Of a DNA stretch of 64,000 nt, positions 55,535 through 64,000 are shown piece by piece; positions within the stretch are counted from its first letter, which is position 1; each line of letters begins with the position of its first letter. The position numbers were made by a program, and so were the translations under genes. The notes beneath the pieces were generated by a model. It did no database searches. It had not been told where the DNA came from and saw nothing but the letters and a program-made list of their open reading frames with translations. The stretch covers positions 115,040,162 to 115,104,161 of the forward strand of contig CM046442.1 of NCBI GenBank assembly GCA_025506515.1, written 5' to 3'. The DNA comes from Flaveria trinervia (lineage: Eukaryota; Streptophyta; Magnoliopsida; Asterales; Asteraceae).

Positions 55535-56241
55535 TGTTGATACATGTATGTCCCTAGATCGTGATATGTGATGTAATAGATCTTGTTTGGTATGATTAAT
55601 GAACTGATATTGATAGTCTGTTGGTTATAATGTTTAATAGTTCGTTAATGAGTCGTAACTGAATTGATTGGGTTTATATTACTTGAATGATTACATATAA
55701 TATTATATTATTAACTAAAACATTCAAACTTAACTTAATGAAGTTCCCATGCGAATGGCTCATGCGAATGAACCATAAGCATGAAGAACCTCATACGATT
55801 GACTCAGTCGCACGACTGAACCAGGAGACTGGATCAGTCGTACGACTGTAACATAAGATTGGTTCAATCGCACGACTGAACACTCAGTCGCACGAATGAA
55901 CCAACCGCATGGTTCAATCGCACGACTGAACCAAACTAATGGTTCAGTCGCACGATTGAAGAGTGCCAACCTATAAATACAACTCAATTCGTGAAAAACA
56001 GAGATTCGATCAAGTTCAATTCCATACGAACCCTAGCCGTCCAGAAACCTTCCAAATCGTTCTCCAAGTTCATAGAACACATTAGATCGATTCCTTATCG
56101 ATTTCTAACGTTAGTTTCAATCCTTGATTGATTCTTCGTGTGTTCTCACTGATTGGATCGCAAATCAAATAGGATTCCGCACTATTTGATCCGGTATACA
56201 CGTGATCTCTAGGTATTTCAGTCGAATACCAGGTCCTAACA
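55535..56241 (+). repeat. Element C 3' LTR
   Basis: 707 bp, almost identical to the 5' LTR; differences seen include G/A near 55550, a one-base gap near 55678, another near 55710 and a few substitutions. Ends CCTAACA, followed by ACTG. Confidence 0.93.
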
Positions 56242-56245
56242 ACTG

Positions 56246-56508
56246 TTTTCACGATCCCCACTTAGCGGGTCAGGTTTACAAAATACTTATGTAGCATGTT
56301 GATCTGGACATATATAATACGGTACTTGTAAAATCTCATGCAAATATAAATTTATAAAATATCCAATAAAATAGTAAAGTAAATTTAAGGAAACATAATT
56401 AGATATAATTTTATAGTTTATGTAACATAACCATGAAACAAATATCTTGAGAAAATCGTTTTAATTTTGCCATGTGTATGGAGGTTAAATTATCTTTTTC
56501 AGTCCTTA
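56246..56508. other. Spacer between elements C and D
   Basis: 263 bp of AT-rich DNA without repeats or ORFs; it belongs to the old target sequence. Confidence 0.6.
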
Positions 56509-57313
56509 TGTTGGTACATGTATGTCCCTAGATCATGATATGAATGTATAGATCTTGTTATCTGATTCTGGTGTAATGGTTAGAATGATTAATGAAATGA
56601 TATTGATTGTCTGTTATTTCTAACGTTTAATATTTCATTAATGAGTTGATGTTGAATTGGTTAATTAGTTTGTGACTGTTTGAAGTGTTATGCATAAGTT
56701 TAATGTTGAATACACTCAAACCTGGTGAAGTGAAGTTCTAATGCGTCCGACTGGACCATGCGCCCCACAGTGGTCATGCGTCCGAATGGCCATGCGACTA
56801 AGTGTCTATGCGCCTAAATAGTCCATACGCATGAATAACTTCATACCAATGACTCAGTCGCACGACTGAACCAGGAGACTGGATCATCGTATGATTGTAA
56901 CATAAGAATTGACTCTTCGCACGACTGAACACTCAGTCGCACGACTGAACACTCAGTCGTGCGGATGAATCAACCGCATGGTTCAATCGCACAACTGAAT
57001 CGTACTAATGTTTCAGTCGCACGAATGAACAATACTACCTATAAATACAACCCAATTCGTGGAGAAACGTAAGCATTGATTCCTATTCGACTCCAGACGT
57101 ACCCTAGTCATCCAGAAGCCTCGAAGTTCGTACTCCAAGTTCATAGAATGCTGCAGATCGATTCCTAATCGATTCTTAACATTAGATTCAATTCCTTATT
57201 GTTTCTACGTGCGTTCTCACTGATTGGATCGCCAATCAAATAGGATTCCGCACTATTTGGTTTGGTTTACACATTAATCAATTTGTATTTCGTTTAAATA
57301 CAAGATCCTAACA
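56509..57313 (+). repeat. Element D 5' LTR
   Basis: 805 bp, TGTTGGTAC to CCTAACA. The U3 has an upstream block absent from C (about 56740-56830, CATGCGTCCGACTGG-type units), then TCAGTCGCACGACTGA sites (56855-57030). TATAAATA is at 57040-57047. Confidence 0.88.
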
Positions 57314-57315
57314 AG

Positions 57316-57327
57316 TGGTATCAGAGC
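57316..57327 (+). other. Element D primer-binding site
   Basis: TGGTATCAGAGC, as in B and C. Confidence 0.9.
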
Positions 57328-57539
57328 TTTGGCTCTTGATTACGTGTGATTCAATCAAGATTGATAAAAAGCTTATGTTTTTACACTAAAAAAACGCAAT
57401 ATTTTGTGTCAAAAGTTGTCTTGGACGTTCTCTGCTCATCAAGTTTCATTTTCTACGGCCTTAGGCGATTAGGGTTTGCGAAATTTCTAATTTTTACGGC
57501 TAAAACACGTTTAACCTAGAAATTTTCGCAAAACAGCAG

Positions 57540-57770
57540 CTTCAGTCGCACGAGTGAGCCATTCGCACGACTGGACTTCATTCGCATACACCAGACGCAC
57601 GATTGGACTGAGTCGCATCTCCATTCGTACGACTAAACCATCCGTTCGCAGTGTTCATACGCATCAGCTTCATTCGCACGACTGAACCAATCACTTAGTT
57701 CAGCCGCATGATTGAACTAATCGCATAGTTCATTCGCACGGATAGCCCATTTGGATCACCCAGTCGCACC
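57540..57770 (+). repeat. Element D leader palindrome array
   Basis: CAGTCGCACGAGTGA, CATTCGCACGACTGA and similar sites in the leader before gag, at the same place as in C (43125-43365). The rest of 57328-57810 is non-coding leader. Confidence 0.75.
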
Positions 57771-57810
57771 AGTTTGACAGTTTGTTTAGTACACTTAAAA
57801 GTTAATCGAA

Positions 57811-60629
57811 ATGGAAGATCAGATGTCAGCGTTTAATGTCGGCAAGGACTCAAGGATCCAGAACCTACTGTTGCTTGAGAGTGAAGTGGGGAATCATAAT
57901 AAACCACCAATACTCTTAACGTTAGATGAGTTTCCCCACTGGAAACAATGTTTTGAGATCTACCTCAATGGAGTGGATCCAAATTTGTGGGAAGCTATCG
58001 AGATTGGGTATAGTATGCCGGTGGGAGCAGATGGGGTAAAGCTTACTTTGGGAGGGATGACTGATGCTCAGAAAGTTAAGTATAATGCAGAGAAGAGAGT
58101 TTATGCATTGATTACACAGTCTATTCCTAAAGATATTTTCCACCAGTACTCGGAGAATAAGCAGGCCAAGAAATTCTGGGATGAGCTGGAAAAGAGATAC
58201 GACGGGAATGCTTCGCTGAAGGCAATTAAAGCTAAGGAACTGAAGAAAGAATTTGACAACTTCTCATCGATGGAAACGAGAGTTTGGACGATGTCATTGA
58301 TAGATTCTACCATCTGATGAGTGAAATGCATACACATGGTATTGCTACTACCATGGAAGAAAAGGTGTCAAATTCTGCAGACGGATTTCCAGAAAAGTGG
58401 GCTTCATTTGTGTCAAATCTGAGACAGAATGAGATGCTGGCAAAGTTGGATATCAATGACTTCATTCTAAAGCTGCGAGAAGAAGCACTTAGGATGAAGT
58501 ACAGAGCTCAGAAGTCTTCGCACACTCAGAATCCAGCTTTGTACAATGCCACGCCTCAAGCTAAGACGTCTGGAGCACCTCTTCAGACTGCATTTGTGTC
58601 TAGCTCATCGGGTCCTTCACAAGCTTCTTCTTCAGGTTCAGAAACGTCAGAGTCTTCTTGTACCCATTACATTGGAACTGAAGTGAATGCTACTAGACTG
58701 AAGACCGAGAACCTCGGTAATGTGACTGTGGAAGTAGCTCGAGAGCACATGGAACTTTTGGCAGCAGTGGTTCATTCTTATGATGGACTTGTTGCTGGGA
58801 AGATCGGAAACTGCCATCTGGCAGATGAGGACTACGAGCAGGTGGATGAAATGGAACTAGAGAGAATGGACATTATGTGGGCCTTAGCTAGTGTTGTCCG
58901 GAGGGCGGAGAAGTTTGTGAAAAAGACCGACAGAACTTGGTTGCTAAGGATACCATATTTGGTTTTGACAAGAGTAAAGTGACCTGCTTTAACTGTGGAG
59001 AAAAGGGGCACTTCAAGAGAGAATGTGTGAAGCCAAAGAAGACGGGAACGGGAACCCATTCTCGTCCTTCACTCGTCAAGACAAGCAAGCTAGCAGTTCA
59101 ACTTCATCAAGCAAGGATCCAAAAGCCTTGACTGCTCATGATGATGAAGGACAGGACTGGAGCTTTCGGTTTGTCTGTCCAGGGGAATCTAATATTGCCA
59201 GTGTAGAAGATTTAGATGATGATTCCGCGAGTGAGGGAGATATTGCAGTTGAGATAGCGATGTCAAAATTGAAGAGACAACTGCAACTGAGGTCAACTTC
59301 AAGCCTGAAGAAGAGATTTCAACAGCAAAGAAAGAACCACCAGAACCAGAGACATCTGATGCTGCGTTGATGGCTAACTCTACTGAACCTCCTCAGGTAA
59401 GTACAACTGACCAACTGTTTAAAAACCATGCTTGTTCTGATTGTGATACTTTTAGAGATAGCATAGATGAGAAATTTGCTAGGTTATTAGATCATAATGA
59501 TAACTTAGTAAAGGATTTGCAACTATGCATTGAGGCTAATAGAGTTTTAAAACAAAATGAGCATAGTTACAAAGAAAAGATAGACCTTTTGACTAAACTG
59601 CTTAGAGAAACTGAAGTAGTTGCATTTAACAAGCTAATGATATTAGGTACTATCTTAACACCCTAGAAGACACTAAGAAGCAAAAGGCAGTTTTAGAAGT
59701 AGAAGTAAACTCATTAAAGCAAAAACTGCACAGCTGGACAAGTTCATCACACATTGTCCAACACTTAGTGAGAGAAAGAAACAACGGGGAGGGTTTGGGT
59801 ATAAAGTGGTTCCACCACCACCTGAGACCTTGATGAACACGAAGAGTAGACCAATAAATAACAACCCCATCAAGGATCATGTGGTATCTACCCCTCTTGT
59901 TAGTGATCCAGATTCCTCATGTTCATCAATGAATCTGAAATAAAACAAAAAGAGGCCACTTCAAAGGCAAAGAGTAAAATGCCTTGTGTTAATCTGGAAA
60001 AAGAATTTGAAAAGGTTAATATAGAGTCCGGGTCAAACAAAGTCAAATTTGAATCTAAAAGGACTACTAATGTTAAACTTTCACAAGCTTCATGTCAAAA
60101 AACAGTTAAGCAAACGGAAAAAGATGTTAAAAATGTTAAAACAATTAATTTTGTTAAAACAGGAGACAACACATCAAAGAAACAGAGTCAAAACCAAACT
60201 AAGTGATGTTACTAGGGTGTCACACACATCTCACAAAGAAAGTATAATCATAAAGTCGATAGCAAGTCGTGCTTTAACTGTGGAGAGTGTGGACACATTG
60301 CTTCCTTTTGTCCTCACTATCAGACACCTAGAAAGAAGATTGAACTTCAGAATTCAAAACCTAGGTCTTATACGAGGAGTTCTTTAACTCCACCTAGAAG
60401 AACTACCGAACCTAACGTTCAACCCGTCAGCCAGTCGACTGTTTATCACAAACAGGCATTGCACAAATCTGGCTTATGGAAAGAGAAGTCATCCTCTGTG
60501 TCTAGTAATGATGACAAGAAGGAACCTGAGCTACCCTTATCCTCTAAGGGTCAATGGGTTGAATTCATGATGTGTGATGCCTCTGGGAAACCCAAGCCAG
60601 TAAAAGCTTGGGTTCCTAACCTAAACTAA
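57811..60629 (+). pseudogene. gag: Element D gag, frameshifted
   Basis: This is the best-kept gag start in the window: codons from ATG 57811 run intact to about 58270, covering TLDEFPHWKQCFEIYLNG and AKKFWDELEKRYDG. A shift near 58275 moves to another frame, which stays open to about 58925 and holds an ENLGNVTVEVAREHMELL stretch shared with C. The first CCHC is at 58985-59026, the second at 60270-60311. Between them lie an acidic Ser/Glu part and a coiled coil (59520-59720). More shifts occur near 59060, 59265, 59635, 59800 and 60205. The ORF stops at TAA 60627-60629 in the same context as C. Confidence 0.88.
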
Positions 60630-60649
60630 TGGTTTTACTTTGTATGTGC

Positions 60650-63600
60650 AGGGTGTTCGCTATAGTGCTGAAACAACACGTGGATTGTAGACAGCGGCGC
60701 ATCCAGGCACATGACACGAAAAGGGCTTTTTATCGAACGTCAAGCAAATAAAAGGAGGGCATGTTTCGTTTGCTGGAAACAAAGGAGGTTATATCACAGC
60801 TCAGGGAGAAGTTGGAAATCAGAAAGTTAAGTTTGATAGGGTGAACTACGTTCAGCAACTTCAAAACAACTTACTCTGTTTCCCAAATCTGTGATAAAGG
60901 TTTTAAAGTCATATTCGACAACAAGAAGTGTTACGTCCTGAAGGAAAACTACGTGATTGAGGACCAGGTTCTGATGACGGCTTCAAGATATAAAGATCTT
61001 TATGTGTTGGATCTCTCAACAGCTCAACAACTAACCATGAAGTTCAGTGCTTTCTATCAAAAGCCACTGAGAAGGACTCCATCTCCTGGCATAGGAGAAT
61101 GGGACACATTAATCAACGAAAGATGAATCACTTGATCCAGAAGGAATCTTGAGAGAGGAGTTAATGTCAAGAATTTCCAACTTCCTGATTTTTGTGTAGC
61201 TTGCAAGAAAGGCAAACAGACGAAGAAGTCTCATAAGGAAAAGAAAGTTCATTCAATAGAACTTCCTCTTGAACTTCTTCACATGGATCTGTTTGGTCCA
61301 GTCAGTACAAAGAGCATTGCAGGCGACTTGTACTATTTTGTGGTTACTGATGACTACACAAGATTCTTGGGTAATGTTTCTAAAGTCCAAATCAGAACAT
61401 TTGAGTCATTCAAGGAGTTAGTAACCACACTGGAATCTCTCTACAAGCTAAAGGTGAGACAAGTACGCTCAGACAACGAGACTGAATTCAAGAATCAGTG
61501 GATGGAGGCTTACTGCAAGGACAAGGGAATTGTGCATCAATTCACTTCTGCATACACGCCTTAGATGAATGGTGTTGCTGAGAGAAAGAACAAAAGCTTG
61601 ATAGAGACAGCACGGACAATGCTGGCAGACTCAAAACTGCCTATCCAATTCTGGAATGAGGTAGTGCTAATGCATGTTATACACTGAATCAAGTTCTGAT
61701 AGTCAAGCACCACGAAAAGACATGTTACGAGCTACTACAACGACGTAAACCAAATCTGGAGTATCTCGAACCATTTGGCGCACCGTGTACACTTCTAAAA
61801 AGACTCAAGAAGGTAATTCAGCGTGGATGGCTGATGAAGGAATCTTCCTAGGATACAACATACCGAACAAGAGAGTTTAAACAAACTCAACGGGTCTAGT
61901 AGAAGTGTGGTGTAATGTTGATGTTCAGAGATATACCACACCACCTACTGGCAAAGGACCCGCCTACTTTTTCGACTATGATGGATTCTTTAAGTCCTTC
62001 AACATCCCTATCTCTCCTTCTGATGATGAGTTGGCTACTCGAATGATGGATGATATCTTGAATACACCAACTCTTGAGTCAACCTCATCGAGTTCACAGG
62101 GAGAATCATCTACTCAGTCAGGGCGAGTAGTTGACGACAGTGACTCCTCCTCTGAATATCAGGCTGAAGAAGATGACCAGAACAGTAATGAGCAACAGGT
62201 TCTACTTCCTGAAAGTCCACAAGCATCTAACGGTGATGCACCTTCAACTTCAGAACCTCAAACTCCTTCTACCTCAGCTGCAGAAGAAACAAATGTTCAT
62301 AATCTTGGCTCTGAGGTAGCTGTTCCTACTACTCCAGGATCACGTCTAAACGTCTATCATCCCTTAGACAATGTCATTGGGGATGTCAGATCAGGAGTAC
62401 ATACCCGAAATCAGCTGTACCCAGCTGATTATGCCTCGGTTATGGAAAAGGGATACATTCATGATGGTGCTTATCGGTGTTTTGTCTCGCAGTTTGAGCC
62501 AAAATACGTCAGTGATGCACTAAACGATGAGGCATGGGTGAATTCCATGCAAGAAGAACTTCTTCAGTTCTAGAAGTTAGGAGTATGGACTCTGGTAGAT
62601 AGACCTAAAGGTGCTAAGGTCATTAGCACAAATAGGTCTTGAAATGCAGAAGGATGACCAAGGGGTCATTATCAGGAACAAGGCTCGATGGTTGTTCAGG
62701 GTTTTCGCCAAGTTGAGGGGATTGACTACAATGAAGTGTTTGCACCAGTGGCAAGGATGGAAGCAATCCATATCTTCCTTGCCTATGCAGTATATGAAGA
62801 TTAAAGTCTATCAATTAGATATGAAGAGTGCATTCCTTCATGGGGAAATTCGAGAGACAGTGTATGTCAGTCAACCCGAGGGATTTGAAGATCCTTATCA
62901 TCGGGACAGAGTTTACAAACTCGACAAGGCCTTATACGGGCTTCATCAGCTCCTAGGGCCTGGTATGAGAAACTCTCAACTCATCTTGTGAAACACGGCT
63001 TTCGCAGGGGAGTTATTGACTGCACACTGTTCATAAAAGAAAAAGATGGAGACCTACTGCTTGTACAAATCTATGTCGATGACATAATTTTCGGTTCAAA
63101 GAACGAAGAATTATACAAAGATTTTGAAGCAGTTATGAAGAAAGAGTTTGAGATGAGTGCTATGGGGGAGATGAATTCTTTCTCGGGTTACAGGTGGATC
63201 AGACACCAAATGGGATCTTTCTACATCAGACCAAGTATGTGGGAGACATTCTCAGTCGGTTTGACATGGAGAATGCTTCTGCTGCTGGGACTCCACTTGC
63301 TACAAATCATGATGTAGCACCTGACGAAAATGGAGATCTGGTAGATGCCACAATGTACCGAGGAATGATTGGATCCCTCATGTATCTCACTGCCTCAAGA
63401 CCTGATATCATGTATGCTACATGTTTATGTTCTAGATATCAGGCGAAGCCTAAGGTTAACCATCTTATCGGAGTCAAAAGGATATTTCGTTATCTGAAGG
63501 GTACACCCACACTTGGTTGTGGTATCCTCATGATGATGACTTTGAGCTCACGGCGTATAGTGACTCGGATTACAGGGGCTGCAAGATGAACTACAAGTCT

Positions 63601-64000
63601 ACATCAGCAGGGTGTCAATTCTTTGGGAGGAGATTAGTTACCTAGCAGTGTAAGAAGCAGACCTCGGTTGTATTGTCAACCTGTGAAGCCGAATACGTTG
63701 CTGCTGCAAATTGCTGTTCACAAATCACCTGGATTCAACAGCAAATGCGGGATTACGGGTTAAAGTTTTCTTCTACTCCTATCTTTGTTGATAACTCTGC
63801 TGCAATTGCAGTAACTAAAAATCCAGTACAACATCCAAAGACAAAACACATTGGTATTAAATACCATTTCATAAGAGAATGTTTAAAAAGAACTTAAATG
63901 ATGTGGTAAAATTAATACTGACTTTCAACGCGCTGACCTCTATACAAAAGCCTTTGATAAACCACATTTTCTATATTTGTTAGAGGTCAACGGCGTTAAA
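60650..64000 (+). pseudogene. pol: Element D pol: protease, integrase, RT, RNase H, broken and cut by window end
   Basis: Protease DSG is at 60690-60698, with a base lost just before it (near 60675). Integrase has MDLFGP (about 61284) and RSDNETEF (about 61470; glycine replaced by glutamate). A TAG follows at 61562-61564, at the same site as in C. RT has FLHGEI and YVDD at 63072-63083. RNase H has CEAEYVAAANCC (about 63679) and QHPKTKHIGIKYHF. The ADLYTKAFDKP tail (about 63933) is reached just before the window end. Shifts near 60880, 61030, 61150, 61370, 61660, 62640, 62950, 63170 and 63520, plus TAG at 62572 and 63643, break it. Confidence 0.9.

Larger units (their letters stand above)
42193..56241 (+). 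mobile_element. Element C: complete Ty1/copia Sirevirus-type retrotransposon
   Basis: 14,049 bp: two LTRs of 709 and 707 bp with fewer than ten differences noticed by eye, a primer site, gag with two CCHC knuckles, pol, a 2.6-kb spacer, ORF3 and a polypurine tract. It lies 21 bp after the CACTA element. Near-identical LTRs imply a recent insertion, yet the coding parts are heavily frameshifted. Element D is its close relative. Confidence 0.93.
56509..64000 (+). mobile_element. Element D: Ty1/copia, same family as C, truncated by window end
   Basis: It has a 5' LTR, primer site, leader array, gag and nearly all of pol, up to the end of RNase H. Gag and pol align with C along their whole length, but the LTR is about 100 bp longer, so D is a separate insertion of a sister subfamily. 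The five bases before it are CCTTA; the partner duplication would lie past 64000. Confidence 0.92.

Overview
This is a window of plant nuclear DNA made almost entirely of transposable elements. I see no intact host gene, rRNA or tRNA gene. The organism is a flowering plant, most likely a eudicot. The Sirevirus-type copia elements with a long third ORF, together with the CACTA termini, suggest Asteraceae, but that is an inference.

Layout. (1) 1-24480 is a nest of Ty1/copia elements, all on the + strand. The oldest, E0, is visible only as its third ORF and 3' LTR (8406-9266, then 21687 to about 24480). E0 was hit by element A (window start to 8405; 5' part outside) and by element B (9267-21686; complete, 5-bp target duplication AAATG). 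(2) About 24481-36135 is AT-rich DNA without genes. It holds a Harbinger-type MITE (30318-30596), a dead PIF1-type Helitron helicase fragment (31435-31680) and several local duplications. (3) 36136-42171 is a non-autonomous CACTA DNA transposon with GTT target duplications. It contains subterminal palindromes, internal tandem repeats and an inserted solo LTR (37377-39546, target duplication ACTCA). (4) 42193-56241 is element C, a complete copia element. After 263 bp comes element D, a close relative of C cut by the window end (56509-64000).

Elements B, C and D share the order LTR, initiator-Met-type primer site, gag (two CCHC knuckles and a coiled coil), protease, integrase, RT, RNase H. A, B and C then have a spacer, a third ORF (ORF3), a polypurine tract and an LTR. 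All coding regions are broken by stops and single-base shifts.

Main points to follow up. In A, B and C, ORF3 has in front of it a family-specific palindrome array and a TATA-like box, copying the layout of the LTR's U3. ORF3 shows no membrane segment but has coiled coils and NLS-like basic clusters. In C it carries a clean GT-AG intron. The gag/pol junctions of B, C and D share a stop, a CTAA(A)C, a T-rich tract and a CAG, with pol in the +1 frame. C and D share the same integrase stop codon.
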